Assembly (NCBI GenBank): GCA_016708765.1
Contig: JADJFD010000003.1
Location: forward strand, 434,001-498,000
Direction of reading: 5' to 3'
DNA: 64,000 nt
Source: Chitinophagaceae bacterium
GTDB taxonomy: Bacteria; Bacteroidota; Bacteroidia; Chitinophagales; Chitinophagaceae
The notes beneath the pieces were generated by a model that worked only from the letters and a program-made list of their open reading frames with translations, was not told where the DNA came from and searched no databases. Every line of letters begins with the position of its first letter. The stretch's first letter is position 1. The translations under genes and the position numbers were made by a program. This document shows positions 20,721 to 30,634 of this stretch, in pieces.

Positions 20721-21203
20721 TTAAAAGGATTGTTTTTTTAAGAAATCAATAGAGGCATTAGCAGGTGCAGAACCTTCTGGTGCTTTCCAAACTATACCCT
20801 TTATTTTGATTTGTTTCGTTTGATTAGTATTATATATAACGGTAATAAATTTTTCGAATGGTCCTTCAGCTGCAGCATTATAACCCACTTTTATTTTTGC
20901 TGATGCGCCTGGTGCTATTGGTTCCGGGCTCCACTCAGGTGTTGTACAACCACAAGTGGCAGTTACATTATCCAGTTTTAAAGGTGTTTTTCCAGTGTTC
21001 TTTATTTCAAAACTGTAATAAACAGGTTTGCCCTGCGGAATTTTGGAAAAATCATGTTCAGTTTCTTTCAGAACCAAAAAATCTTCGGTAGCAGTTCCTT
21101 GTTGTTGAACAACTGGTGCATGATCATGTCCTTCATGACCCGTTTGGGCAGAAACGCTAAAAGCCAATAGGAAGCAGAAAATTGATAAGGCTATTTTTTT
21201 CAT
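20721..21203 (-). CDS. DUF1573 protein, first of a pair
   Basis: 160 residues with a signal peptide (ends SVSAQ), a His-rich linker (TGHEGHDHAP), and a DUF1573 domain with TCGCTTPEW. Clearly paralogous to the next gene in the unit (same strand order HDFSKIPQGKPVYYSFEIKN). The His-rich linker is absent from the second copy and could bind metal, which is an inference. A promoter sits 20 bases upstream. Confidence 0.85.
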   Translation of the reverse strand: MKKIALSIFCFLLAFSVSAQTGHEGHDHAPVVQQQGTATEDFLVLKETEHDFSKIPQGKPVYYSFEIKNTGKTPLKLDNVTATCGCTTPEWSPEPIAPGASAKIKVGYNAAAEGPFEKFITVIYNTNQTKQIKIKGIVWKAPEGSAPANASIDFLKKQSF

Positions 21204-21222
21204 TGCTAATCTTTAAGGATTC

Positions 21223-21253
21223 CAAAATTACAAAACAGATGCCATATAACATA
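21223..21253 (-). promoter_or_regulatory. Promoter of the DUF1573 pair
   Basis: Minus strand: TATG (21250-21253, one mismatch to TTTG), 19-base spacer, then TAATTTTG (21223-21230), a perfect match to TAnnTTTG. Confidence 0.55.
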
Positions 21254-21325
21254 GATGGGTTGCAGTCATTTAAGCTATTTTTTTAAACAGGCCTTTTGGC
21301 TATCCAAAGTTCTTATTTTTGCCAC

Positions 21326-23718
21326 ATGGAGAATACCCAATCAGCTACAATTAGTGATGAAGCAAAGCTCTCTTTTGACCGGTTTCGGGCAGAAGTATTA
21401 AAGGACTATGAAATTGCTTGTATAAGCCGGGAAACCAGTTTGTTAGGGCGAAAAGAAGTACTGAGTGGAAAGGCCAAATTTGGCATTTTTGGAGATGGAA
21501 AAGAGATAGCCCAAATTGCAATGGCGAAGTTTTTCCAGAACGGCGATTTTAGAAGCGGATATTACCGGGATCAGACTTTTATGCTGGCAGCCGAGCTAGC
21601 CAATACAGAACAAATTTTTGCACAATTATATGCAGACCCCAATTTAAGCCGGGAACCTTTCAGCGGCGGTCGACAAATGAATTGCCATTTTGCAACACCT
21701 TTTGTGGACGAAAATGGAGAATGGCTTGATCTTGCTGACCTTAAAAACATTTCAAGTGATATTGCACCAACTGCTGGCCAAATGCCCCGGGCTTTGGGTT
21801 TGGCCTTTGCTTCTAGATCTTTTAGAAATATAGAACAGCTTCATGCTTTTAAGTCGCTTTCAAATAATGGAGAGGAAGTTTGTTTTGCTACAATAGGAGA
21901 TGCATCTACCAGCGAAGGGCATTTTTGGGAAACCATCAATGCTGCCGGTGTTTTACAAGTGCCATTGGCAGTTTTTGTTTGGGATGATGGATATGGAATC
22001 TCCGTTCCAAAAAAATACCAGACCACCAAAGCTTCTGTTTCCGAGGCTTTAAGTGGAATGGAGAAAAAAGCTGATACCAACGGTATTAATATTTATAAAG
22101 TAAAGGGCTGGGATTATGCCGGTATGTGTGAAACTTTTGAAGAAGGAATCAGATTGGCAAGAGAAAATCATACACCTGTATTATTTCATGTAGAAGAGAT
22201 TACACAACCACAAGGGCATTCTACTTCTGGAAGTCATGAAAGATATAAGTCATCGGAACGTTTGGATTGGGAAAGAGAATGGGACGGCATTCGCAAAATG
22301 AAAGAATGGATTATTGCAAATACCTTGGCTGAAGAAAATGAATTGGATGAAATAGCAGACAAAGCGAAATTGCATGTAAAAGAAAGTAAAGCAAGTGCTT
22401 GGACAAATTATCTTGCTCCAATAAAAGAGCAAGTTACAAGAGCAGTTGATCTGATCAACACAATGGCGAATGGCTTGCCTCAACATGCAACAGCATTACA
22501 AAAACTTACTAAAGAGCTTTCAGCAAACAGAGAACCTTTACGAAGAGATGTAATAAAATCATTACATGATGCTTTGTCATTTGCAGGCAATGCAGAAGTT
22601 GCATTCTGGACAAAGGATTACCTGAATGATCTTCAAAAAGAAAATGCAACACTTTACAATTCGAAGTTATACAACGATGGAGCTAAGAGTGCTTTAAAAG
22701 TAGCAACTGTAAATGCAGAATATGATACCGAAGCTGTAACAAAGAATGGCTTTGAAGTACTGAATAGTTTCTTCGATCAGTTATTTACAACAAATCCGAA
22801 AGTCGTAGCATTTGGAGAAGATCTTGGTTACATAGGTGATGTAAACCAAGGATTCAGTGGCTTGCAGGAAAAGCATGGCGATCAACGAATTTTGATACCG
22901 GAATAAGAGAGTTAACTATAATGGGTCAGGCAATAGGTTTGGCGTTAAGAGGATTGCGGCCAATTGCAGAAATACAATATCTAGATTATTTACTGTACGG
23001 CTTACAACCGTTAAGTGATGATGTTGCAACATTGCATTACAGAACTGCAGGACAGCAAAGTTGTCCGGTCATTATCCGTACAAGAGGTCATCGCTTGGAA
23101 GGAATATGGCATAGTGGCTCTCCAATGGGAATGGTCATCAATGCACTTCGTGGAATGTATGTTTGTGTGCCACGAAGTATGACACAAGCTGTTGGAATGT
23201 ATAATACTCTATTAAAAAGTAATGATCCTGCGTTAGTTGTAGAATGTTTGAATGGTTATCGCTTAAAAGAAAAGCTGCCAACTAATTTATTGGAGTTCAC
23301 TGTTCCGTTAGGAGTTCCAGAAGTAATAAAAGTGGGGACAGATGTTACTATTGTTTCTTACGGTTCTACATTACGTATTATTCAGGATGCCGTTACAAGT
23401 TTAGAAACAAAGGGCATTAGTTGCGAGATTGTAGATGTGCAAACATTGTTACCATTTGATATCAATCATAAAATTTTAGATTCGCTCAAAAAAACAAACC
23501 GTATTGTCTTTATAGATGAGGATGTTCCCGGTGGAGCAGCGGCCTATATGTTTAATAAAGTGATGGAAGAGCAAGGCGGTTATAAATACCTGGATGTTGC
23601 TCCCAGAACAATTACTGGCAAAGCTCATCGTCCGGCCTATGGTAGCGATGGTGATTATTTCAGCAAGCCAAATGCAGAAGAAATAATTGAAGCGATTAGT
23701 AAGATGATGGCTGAGTAA
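21326..23718 (+). CDS. Fused alpha/beta 2-oxoacid dehydrogenase E1 component, one-base frameshift
   Basis: One reading frame of ~797 residues once one T is added to the T4 run 22890-22893 (restores RIFDTGIRELTIMGQ). The N-terminal half is the E1-alpha type: GYYRDQTF, the ThDP motif GDASTSEGHFWETINA ending in DDG, then GHSTSGSHERY. The C-terminal half is E1-beta: VVAFGEDLGY, GLRPIAEIQY, then a transketolase C-terminal domain (PGGAAAYMFNKV, TGKAHRPAYG). Fusion of both chains is usual in Bacteroidota for branched-chain or related 2-oxoacid dehydrogenases. No E2 or E3 is adjacent. The annotated start is the ATG at 21326; an upstream TTG is not convincing. Confidence 0.85.
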
Positions 23719-23827
23719 TTGACAATTGGCAAACGGAAATTTATAAATTGTCGATTATCATTTGCATATTTACTCCAAATTGTCGTATCTTATCCAACAA
23801 TCAAATCATTAATCAAAAAGAAATACT

Positions 23828-24054
23828 ATGTCTATTGTAAAAGTTATTGAAGTCATTGCATCGTCTGAAAAAGCTTTGATGATGCCGTTGAACAGGCTGT
23901 AAAAGAAAGTTCAAAAACCATTCGTAATATCGATTCGGTTTGGGTAAAGGATATGAAGGCGCATGTAAAAGACGGAAAGATTAAATCTTACGGCGTTATC
24001 TGCAAAGTTTCATTCAGACTTGACGGAGAAAAAAAGAAAAAGAAGAAAGACTGA
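23828..24054 (+). CDS. Dodecin, one-base frameshift
   Basis: Adding one A to the A5 run 23868-23872 gives a 75-residue protein: MSIVKVIEVIASSEKSFDDA, then VEQAVKESSKTIRNIDSVWV, then KDMKAHVKDGKIKSYGVICK and VSFRLDGEKK. This is the full dodecin pattern (flavin-binding small dodecameric protein; the conserved Trp is in SVWV). Dodecins store flavin or protect against its photochemistry in the cytoplasm. As the sequence stands the frame stops early, so automated gene callers will miss it. A hairpin terminator follows. Confidence 0.8.
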
Positions 24055-24074
24055 TCAGTTATAAATCTATTTTC

Positions 24075-24114
24075 AATCCCATTCTGAATATTCGGAATGG
24101 GATTCTTTATTTTT
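24075..24114 (+). terminator. Terminator after dodecin
   Basis: Perfect 10-bp stem AATCCCATTC/GAATGGGATT followed by CTTTATTTTT. The tail also contains TATTTTTG (24108-24115), a perfect -7 element for the next gene, whose ATG is at 24123. Confidence 0.75.
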
Positions 24115-24122
24115 GAATAACA

Positions 24123-24769
24123 ATGCCAACACATTTTCTATACATCATAGATATTTTAGGAACTATTTCATTTGCTGTTTCTGGTGCTTTTCTTGCTATG
24201 GAGAAAAAGCTGGATCTATTTGGGGTATTAGTAATCTCATTTGTTACCGCCATTGGTGGTGGAACATTACGGGATATTTTAATTGGCAATCTTCCAGTAA
24301 GTTGGCTTCAGAATGAAACAGCAACGGTGGTTATTTTTTGTTCGGCAGTTGTTACTATGTTTTTTGGAAAACACCTGAAACATCTTTCTACTACTCTTTT
24401 TTTATTTGATGCATTGGGTCTTGGTCTTTTACAATTGTGGGAGTCAAATTGGGAATAGCACAAGATTTCAGCATTGGTGTTTGCATTACACTGGGAACCA
24501 TCACTGCCTGTTTTGGAGGAGTGGTAAGAGATGTATTGCTCAACAATATACCTTTATTATTCAGGAAGGAAATTTATGCGATGGCTTGCATAGCAGGAGG
24601 AGCAATTTATTTTCTGCTAAGAGAATTAAAACTGGATGCTGATGTAATTACCATTCTTTGTATTTTGATAATTTTTGCTATCAGAATACTGGCTGTCCGA
24701 TATAAAATTTCTTTGCCTCAATTATATAATTTAAAAAGCGAAAATGAAACTGACGATTTACCAGATTGA
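24123..24769 (+). CDS. TRIC/UPF0126 membrane protein, one-base frameshift
   Basis: Two halves joined by adding one T at 24427-24430 give a protein of ~215 residues with seven hydrophobic helices. Each half carries the UPF0126 glycine motif (AIGGGTLRDIL in the first, CFGGVVRDVLL in the second), the internal duplication that defines bacterial TRIC-type channels (YadS/YicG relatives). The family forms trimeric monovalent cation channels in animals and some prokaryotes; here ion selectivity is unknown. The 3' end overlaps the PhzF gene by 26 bases. Confidence 0.8.
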
Positions 24770-25526
24770 TTCATTTGCCGATAAATTATTTGCTGGCAAC
24801 CCTGCCGCAGTTATTCCTTTGGATAAATGGATTGACGATAGCTTGATGCAACAACTGGCAATGGAAAACAATCTGGCAGAAACAGCTTTCTTTGTTCCTA
24901 AGGGAAATGATTTTGAGATACGATGGTTTACACCGGCTTTGGAAATCAATTTATGCGGCCATGCTACATTGGCTTCCGCTTTTGTTTTATTTAATTTTCT
25001 TGAATATAAAAGCAATACGGTAACATTTCATTCCAAAAGCGGCCCTTTGGTTGTAACCCGTAATGGTGATTTACTAAATATGGATTTCCCATCCTGGAAA
25101 CCAGAACTTATAACAGAATATCCATCAGAACTTTTAGCATCGTTGGGCAATCCAGAGATTACAGGAGTTTACTCCAATAGAGAATACCTGGTGGAGTTGA
25201 TGAATGAACAAGAGGTGAGAAGATGTACTCCAGATTTTTCGCTGATGAAGAAGGTAGATAAAATGGTGATCATAACAGCACCGGGAAAAGAGGTTGATTT
25301 TGTGTCAAGATTTTTTGCTCCCACTGCTGGTATTGATGAAGATCCGGTAACAGGTTCTGCTCATTCACAATTAATTCCTTTCTGGAGTAATAAGTTGGGC
25401 AAGGATATTATGCAGGCAAAACAATTATCAAAAAGAGGTGGTGATATTTATTGCGAACAAAAAGGTGAACGAGTAATTATGGGCGGCCAATGTGTTTTTT
25501 ACATGAAAGGAGAAATTGAAATTTAA
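24744..25526 (+). CDS. PhzF-family isomerase
   Basis: 260 residues of the PhzF/diaminopimelate-epimerase-like fold. Visible are YQIDSFADKLFAGNPAAVI at the N-terminus, the catalytic-Glu segment NLAETAF, CGHATLASA, and GIDEDPVTGSAH in the second half. Family members isomerise small acids by general acid-base chemistry, but most non-phenazine members have no known substrate, and no phenazine genes are nearby. Overlaps the upstream TRIC gene, so probably translationally coupled. Confidence 0.85.
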   Translation: MKLTIYQIDSFADKLFAGNPAAVIPLDKWIDDSLMQQLAMENNLAETAFFVPKGNDFEIRWFTPALEINLCGHATLASAFVLFNFLEYKSNTVTFHSKSGPLVVTRNGDLLNMDFPSWKPELITEYPSELLASLGNPEITGVYSNREYLVELMNEQEVRRCTPDFSLMKKVDKMVIITAPGKEVDFVSRFFAPTAGIDEDPVTGSAHSQLIPFWSNKLGKDIMQAKQLSKRGGDIYCEQKGERVIMGGQCVFYMKGEIEI

Positions 25527-25940
25527 TTATTCAAGAAACCTTGCCTTTATGTCAGCTGTTGGAATCATGCAGGTTTCTTTTTTGCCAAACCATTTGTAGC
25601 GTCGTTTCGCAAACCATTTATACAATGGCTGGCTGATAAATGAAGGAATAATTCTGAATGCATTAAATGCTTTGGCTGGCCAGTCGAGATATCTGGAGAT
25701 TCTGATAGCAGCTTTGGCGTAAGTGTAGGGTTTGCCATTTTCAATAAATATAACAGTATCAGCTGTTGGTGAAATCTGAAATTGTTCTTTTAATCGAATT
25801 CCAGCTTCAGATTGTAATGGGGCAAATTTTAATTTACCTTTTTTGTCATTTCGTATGGCGAAGTTGACCATCCGATTACAGAAATTGCAAACGCCGTCAA
25901 ATAAAACAATGGGATGAGTTTCTGCATTTGGGTCTGACAT
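25527..25940 (-). CDS. DCC-family thiol oxidoreductase-like protein (DUF393)
   Basis: 137 residues with the signature LFDGVCNFCNRMV (the DxxCxxC motif of the DCC family) near residue 14, and a C-terminal YKWFAKRRYKWFGKKETC segment typical of the group. Thioredoxin-like fold expected; partner unknown. Convergent with phzF with no gap between stops. Confidence 0.85.
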   Translation of the reverse strand: MSDPNAETHPIVLFDGVCNFCNRMVNFAIRNDKKGKLKFAPLQSEAGIRLKEQFQISPTADTVIFIENGKPYTYAKAAIRISRYLDWPAKAFNAFRIIPSFISQPLYKWFAKRRYKWFGKKETCMIPTADIKARFLE

Positions 25941-26053
25941 TTTGCTAAATTACAGCATATAAGAGAATCGTTGAGAGAAGTATGTCTGAGAACACACAAA
26001 TTCTCAAAATTTGGAAGGAAGAAAATTGAATAAATATAAAACTATAAAATAGA

Positions 26054-26455
26054 ATGTTTAAGTCATTGATATTTGTATCTCTTTTTGCTTTTTCATGCAC
26101 AGCAATTAGTCGATCTGATAAAAATGTTTATATAAAGCATACTGTGTCAATAGACACTTCATTAAATGATGAAAGAGTTTGGTATAAAGTACTAGAAAGT
26201 TATCCTTCTAATAAGGGCTGTGATAATAAATCATATGCCAGTTCATTTTTGTGTATAAAAGAGAACAGTGGCGATACAGTTTTAATTATCAATCCTTGTG
26301 AAAAATACAGCTTAAAGAAAGGAGATATGGCAAGGATATATGGTAATGTTCCAAAGTCAGTTGAAATTCTTTTTGTTGCATTTGATAGAAATAAAGAAGC
26401 TATTTTTCATAATTTAAGAAAAGTATATGGAGGCCTTAAAATTCCACAACAATAA
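26054..26455 (+). CDS. Small lipoprotein, unknown function
   Basis: 133 residues; an N-terminal hydrophobic stretch ends FAFSC, a plausible lipobox. Three further cysteines (GCDNK, FLCIK, NPCEK) may pair after export. No family recognised. It is the last chromosomal gene before the island's left junction. Confidence 0.6.
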   Translation: MFKSLIFVSLFAFSCTAISRSDKNVYIKHTVSIDTSLNDERVWYKVLESYPSNKGCDNKSYASSFLCIKENSGDTVLIINPCEKYSLKKGDMARIYGNVPKSVEILFVAFDRNKEAIFHNLRKVYGGLKIPQQ

Positions 26456-26671
26456 GATAATAGAATACTGAGTCATTTCCTGATGCCCTATGAACAGAAC
26501 CCTTCACTATGTTCAGGGCAGGCTACTGCAACTTAGGAAGGCAAAAAAAATGCTGAATAGAATTGTTGCAGTATAAGGGTGCGACGCAATTGGGATACCC
26601 CCGCTTGAAGCGGGGCAAGCTATGGAAAACTGTGGCTGGGTAAATAAAAAAGGCCTTGATTACTCAAAGCC
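26456..26671. other. Intergenic stretch with repeat modules and hairpins, left of the island
   Basis: No gene is seen. It holds an inverted repeat (GCCCTATGAACA near 26483-26494 with TGTTCAGGGC at 26511-26520), a dispersed-repeat copy (26550-26589) and a hairpin CCCCGCTT/AAGCGGGG near 26599-26616. Confidence 0.5.
26550..26589. repeat. Dispersed intergenic repeat, copy 1
   Basis: Contains ATGCTGAATAGAATT (26550-26564) and GTGCGACGCAA (26579-26589). The same two modules, at a spacing of 30 instead of 29 bases, occur at 58869-58909. Confidence 0.6.
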
Positions 26672-26674
26672 TTT
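26648..26674 (-). terminator. Terminator, probably the original one of tRNA-Glu
   Basis: Read on the minus strand: CAAAGGCTTTGAGTAATCAAGGCCTTTTTT, described here as a 9-bp stem with one mismatch and a T-run. It begins immediately after the tRNA-Glu 3'-end copy at 26676. Before insertion of the island this hairpin would have followed the tRNA directly. Confidence 0.65.
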
Positions 26675-26696
26675 GTAGCCCGTACGAGATTCGAAC
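26672..26696. repeat. Left attachment site (attL): copy of the tRNA-Glu 3' end
   Basis: 25 bases identical to 39117-39141, beginning TTTGTAGCCCGTACGAG and ending in TTCGAAC, which is the T-arm and acceptor end of tRNA-Glu on the minus strand. After this the two sequences diverge. The rest of the tRNA is missing here, so this is an attachment duplicate, not a tRNA gene. Confidence 0.85.
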
Positions 26697-27071
26697 CTCG
26701 CAATATTTGTGGTGAGAATCAGCGTTTTATTTTGCCGAATTCTTACAAGTGAATTTTTGGTGAAACGCTTTCGTTTCGTCACGTAATAATCCTAAAAGAA
26801 CTTTGACAAATGTAATCCATTTTTACTACTGCGTGGTTTTGTGGAGCTAATATTTTATCCTGAGGTCATGCATGATGCTTTCTATTCAATTTTCATTTAG
26901 GATTTCTAGAATGTCACTTAGTAGATAATAAGTTCGTTGACTATTAAGTCCAAAATGATGAAATGATATTTTCTGATCCGCTTTTAGATATTTTTAGAAC
27001 TCGCAAACAAATGTACAAAATGACAACCAAAAGCCGACCGATGTTTGGGTCTTATACTGAAATAGGTTTAC
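26697..27071. other. Island left arm without recognisable genes
   Basis: 375 AT-rich bases. I see no reading frame with family character, no tRNA and no clear repeat. The left end of the IS3-type element must lie in the last ~50 bases but I could not fix it, because the right end is lost. Confidence 0.4.
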
Positions 27072-27464
27072 ATGTTTTTCGCAAAAAAAGAAAACATGAA
27101 AGAAAAAATGTTGAATCGATTTAAGTTTTCCAAAGAGGTAAAAGAACGGCTGGTACAGTTAGTTATTTACAACGGAGAGCAGGTAAAAGAGGTAGCAAAA
27201 AAATATGACTTACCTGATCAAAGATTACTTCATAATTGGATAAATATTTACAAGAAAAAATTAGAAACCGGAGCAGTAATTTTGCCTGTAATGCAAAAGC
27301 CCAAGAAAAAATCTGATTTAAAACCACTTAGCAACAGAATTAAGCAACTGGAGAAAGCGTTGGAAAAGGCTAATGTGATGATATACGGACTTAATGCGAT
27401 GATTGATTATGCGGAAAAAGAATTAAAAGTTCCTGTAAGAAAAAAGCCTGGTACCAAACAGTAA
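27072..27464 (+). CDS. IS3-family OrfA (transposase helix-turn-helix subunit)
   Basis: 130 residues. FSKEVKERLVQLVIYNGEQVKEVAKKYDLPDQRLLHNWINIYKKK is a helix-turn-helix of the IS3 OrfA type, followed by a leucine-zipper-like helix (NRIKQLEKALEKANVMIYGLNAMIDYAEKEL). In intact IS3 elements OrfA is fused to OrfB by -1 frameshifting; here the OrfB frame does lie at -1, but OrfB is broken. The element is therefore inactive unless helped in trans. Confidence 0.75.
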   Translation: MFFAKKENMKEKMLNRFKFSKEVKERLVQLVIYNGEQVKEVAKKYDLPDQRLLHNWINIYKKKLETGAVILPVMQKPKKKSDLKPLSNRIKQLEKALEKANVMIYGLNAMIDYAEKELKVPVRKKPGTKQ

Positions 27465-27652
27465 CGCTGATAAAGGAGAAGCGAATTACAAGGATGGGCG
27501 TCGGGCCGCTTTGTAGACTGTTTGGTAAATCCCGGCAATCTTTTTATAAACGCAAATGGCATTTTACAGAACAGGAACAAATAGAAATTACGGTAACTGA
27601 GCTAGTATCCCAGGTACGCCGTGAACTACCGGGATTGGGTGCCCTTTACTAG
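27455..27652 (+). pseudogene. IS3-family OrfB, 5' remnant
   Basis: In the -1 frame relative to OrfA, ~65 codons read LIKEKRITRMGVGPLCRLFG, then KSRQSFYKRKWHFTEQEQIE and LVSQVRRELPGLG, the N-terminal region of IS3 OrfB. It stops at TAG (27650-27652) before the integrase core with the DDE residues, which is absent. Confidence 0.75.
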
Positions 27653-27987
27653 AGACAGTTCGAACTTTTTGATAGAAAGCCTGAGGGCAATTGAAAACTA
27701 TTAATGATTTTGTTGATAACCATTGAAACATAGGGAAACTTTCGTAAAGGCGCGGTTATACTACCGCAACCATTAGGTGATGCTATGAAATACTGATGCC
27801 CGGAAAACGAAAAAATGGAATTATCTGAAATTGGAAATTTTCCGACGATGACCGAACATTACGAAGTGTGCGTCACCGTTGCGAGGGGCTTTTGACAAAA
27901 AGGAAGGGGTGCAGCGATCAATTCGCTTGTTGTATGCATTAAACCAGTCTTCATAACCTGCTTTCGATTTTAATTTTGTACACTGAT
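27653..27987. other. Degenerate stretch between the IS3 relic and the IS21 element
   Basis: 335 bases without a gene I can support. A minus-strand frame at 27821-28027 (68 codons, NQCTKLKSKAGYEDWFNAYN) runs into the IS21 end and resembles no family I know; it may be a fragment of the gene interrupted here. Confidence 0.4.
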
Positions 27988-28016
27988 TGTAAATACCAGA
28001 CAAACTAACCCCCTTT

Positions 28017-28038
28017 CGCCATTTCAAATTGACCCCCT
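28017..28038. repeat. Left copy of the IS21 internal inverted repeat
   Basis: CGCCATTTCAAATTGACCCC plus CT, the exact reverse complement of 30554-30575. Confidence 0.85.
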
Positions 28039-28157
28039 GCTATTAATTGTACAAAACTGATTATTTCAAGGCCCAAAAAACTGTAAAGAACTGGTTGTAT
28101 TTGTTATTCAAACGTAGGTTTTTTATGTCTATGTTTATTAATTTTTTTTTGCAAGCT

Positions 28158-28898
28158 TTATATAATACTGTTTGACTTTTTTGTTTTTCTAAGTGACTCG
28201 CCTTTTAATTCAATACGCACTGATTGATGAACCAGCCTGTCCAATATTGCATCGGCTACTGTTTGTTCTCCAATCACCTCATACCATTTTTTTACTGGAA
28301 CCTGTGAAGCGATGATGGTAGAATGTTTTCCATGTCGGTCTTCTACAATGTCCATCAGCAATGCTCTGCCGCTGGCATCAAAAGCCTGTATTCCAAAGTC
28401 ATCAAGTATCAACAAGTCCTGTTTTTCTATTCTGGTTAGTTCTCTTAAATGAGAGCCATCGGCTTTTGCCATTTTCAAAGTTGATAGCAGCTTCGCTGTA
28501 TTAGCATAATATACTTTGAACCCTGATAAACAAGCCTGATGTCCGATAGCAGAAGCTAAATAACTTTTACCTGTGCCGGTACTTCCGGTAATAAAAACAT
28601 CGTTGCCCTTTTTTATAAAATCGCAGGTAAACAAGCGGTCTATCTGATTTTTATCAAGCTCCCTTTTGTTATCATAATCTACTCCTTCAGCATCTGCGGA
28701 GTAACGGAATCTGGCTGTTTTGATGTTTCGCTGAAGAGTGCGATGCTTTCTGTCGTCCCATTCGTTTTCAACAAGGTACTGTGCCATTTCATCATTTGTA
28801 AAGCTGATAAGCAGTGGCTGTTCTACAAATGTTTTAAAAGCAGTTTGCATCCCATACAAACGCATGTCACCCATTTTTTTTACTGTTTCGTTGTTCAT
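28158..28898 (-). CDS. istB: IS21-family helper ATPase IstB
   Basis: 246 residues of AAA+ type: Walker A GSTGTGKS at 105-112, Walker B LLILDDFG near 166, a helical N-terminus (MRLYGMQTAFK) typical of IstB/DnaC-like ATPases. It regulates target choice by the IstA transposase. Intact. It lies 26 bases downstream of istA on the same strand. Confidence 0.9.
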   Translation of the reverse strand: MNNETVKKMGDMRLYGMQTAFKTFVEQPLLISFTNDEMAQYLVENEWDDRKHRTLQRNIKTARFRYSADAEGVDYDNKRELDKNQIDRLFTCDFIKKGNDVFITGSTGTGKSYLASAIGHQACLSGFKVYYANTAKLLSTLKMAKADGSHLRELTRIEKQDLLILDDFGIQAFDASGRALLMDIVEDRHGKHSTIIASQVPVKKWYEVIGEQTVADAILDRLVHQSVRIELKGESLRKTKKSNSII

Positions 28899-28924
28899 GT
28901 TTTTTTGTTTTACTGATAAAAAAA

Positions 28925-30480
28925 TTATTCGTAATAATCTTGTCCTCTTATGTTTTCATGGTCGGGCATTTCTATAGCAGGCGTTTCATCTTCAAAAGCA
29001 ATGGCATCGGCTTTTGAGCGGAGTATCTGATCGATGATGCCATAATTGTAAATACCATAGCTGTCGGCTCTTTTGCAGGCATTGATTAGCCGGGTATGGC
29101 CTACTCTTTTAGCAAAGTTTAATACACCTGAACAGGACTTATAACTCTGTTCCGGATATAATTCCCGGGATAATATTTTGGCTATATACTTCGCTACTTC
29201 TACTCCTATGGAGCTTGCGGTCGTCATAAACTTCTGAGGATTCCACTCTGCTAAATATTTATGATGTGTAGCCAGGTGGTCTTGTGTAGTAATATATTTT
29301 AAGCCTTTGCCAAAAAAACGATCATGTACAGCTACCACTTCGTTATCGTCATATACTTCTATTTTGGCAGAAGTGTATTTTAATTTTAAGCGTTTGCCGA
29401 TTAGTTTAAAAGGGACGCTGTAATAACGCTTATCAGCACTCAGCAACACATGACCGTATTTATTTACTGTAGCAAGCTGTGTCGTCATCAGCTCAAACAG
29501 GTAAGGATTTAAGGGCTGCAGGGTTTGTTGTTCTACTTCTATAAACTGTTGCGCCTACTATAATTTTCACCGGTAAGTTTTGCATCGTTGTGGATTTGTA
29601 AATGAAAAAGAATGTCTTTGTTCATGTCCTCTAAACGGTGATAAACTTTTTGATCGATTTTAGAAAAAATAGTAGTGTAAATAATCTTTACAGCTCCTTC
29701 CACCAGCGCTTTGTCTTTGGGTTTATAGGTTCTTGTCGGGAAGCCAAAGGTGTGATAATGCTCTGCGAAGGCCGCAAAGTTTTCATTAAGCTCCGCTTCA
29801 TATTTACTCGCCCTGGTAACGGCTGATTTTAAATTATCGGGAACAATAGCCTGTGGCACGCCACCATAAAAGTGAAGTGCTTTTTCACAACCAAGAATAA
29901 AATCTTCTTTGCGTTGTGAGTGTACCGCCGTTACAAAGGTGAGTTGACTGCATCCCAGTATTGCTACGAACACTTCTACATCATTTATTTCTCCGGTGAG
30001 TTTATCTACAAGGTGCAATTTCTGACCGGTAAAATCCACAAATAATTTATCACCTGCCTTATGCGTCATCTTCAAAGAAGACTTGCCCATCTGCATAAAG
30101 TCGTTAAGCTTCTCAATAAAAGAAGAACTCTTATAACCATCCGGACATTGTTGCAGGTATTTTTCATGCACCATGTATTTGGTGACTCCCCGCTTTTTTA
30201 ACAACGCTGCTAAAGAAGGTAATAGCGGTTGTAAATCTGATAACCTCTTATTGCTAGCTTCTATCCGTTCTTTAATTAAAAACAACCTGGACATCTCTGC
30301 ATCGCTCATTGCTTCAATCTGGCCAATCGTTTTTTCTGATAATACATATCTGTACAAATACTTTTTTACTGTATTACGGGCCACTCCCGTAGACTGGCTG
30401 ATATATTTTGTACCCTTACCCAATGCATAAAGCCGGAGAATCTGACGTATTGTAAACATCTCAATTGTTTTGTTAGACAT
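28925..30480 (-). CDS. istA: IS21-family transposase IstA, one-base frameshift
   Basis: N-terminal helix-turn-helix (IRQILRLYALGKGTKYIS, then TGVARNTVKKYL), then a DDE catalytic core: first Asp in KLFVDFTGQK, second in IVPDNLKSAV, Glu in DKALVEGAVK. The C-terminal beta domain continues in another frame from 29488 (KYGHVLLSADKRYYSVPFKL). The break is near 29547-29555; one added base gives a continuous frame SRRQQFIEVEQQ. Without correction the element would make only the catalytic part. Confidence 0.85.
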
Positions 30481-30553
30481 GAAGAAGGAATTGATGAACC
30501 AAGAACCTCCTCCTTTTTACTTGCAAAAACAACTTAAACTTTGAACAACTTTT

Positions 30554-30634
30554 AGGGGGTCAATTTGAAATGGCGGTCGGGGGTCAGATTGCTCTGGAGA
30601 ACTGGGGTCAGCTTCGACTGGTAACAGGGGGTCA
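30554..30634. repeat. 24-bp periodic terminal repeats of the IS21 right end
   Basis: Four copies of GGGGGTCA (third copy TGGGGTCA) begin at 30555, 30579, 30603 and 30627, spaced by exactly 24 bases. In IS21 elements such repeats bind the transposase. Confidence 0.85.

Noticed and set aside
22890..22921. E1-alpha and E1-beta as two separate genes
   Set aside because: The two frames join without loss when one T is added, and the join reads through conserved E1-beta sequence (RELTIMGQ); the would-be start of the second gene lies inside a conserved motif.
26672..26745. A second tRNA-Glu gene at the left island end
   Set aside because: Only the 3' 21 bases of the tRNA are present; no anticodon arm or D-arm follows, so it is an attachment-site copy.
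27821..28027. Small minus-strand gene beside the IS21 left end
   Set aside because: 68 codons with no family character, running across the IS boundary; more likely a fragment or chance frame.
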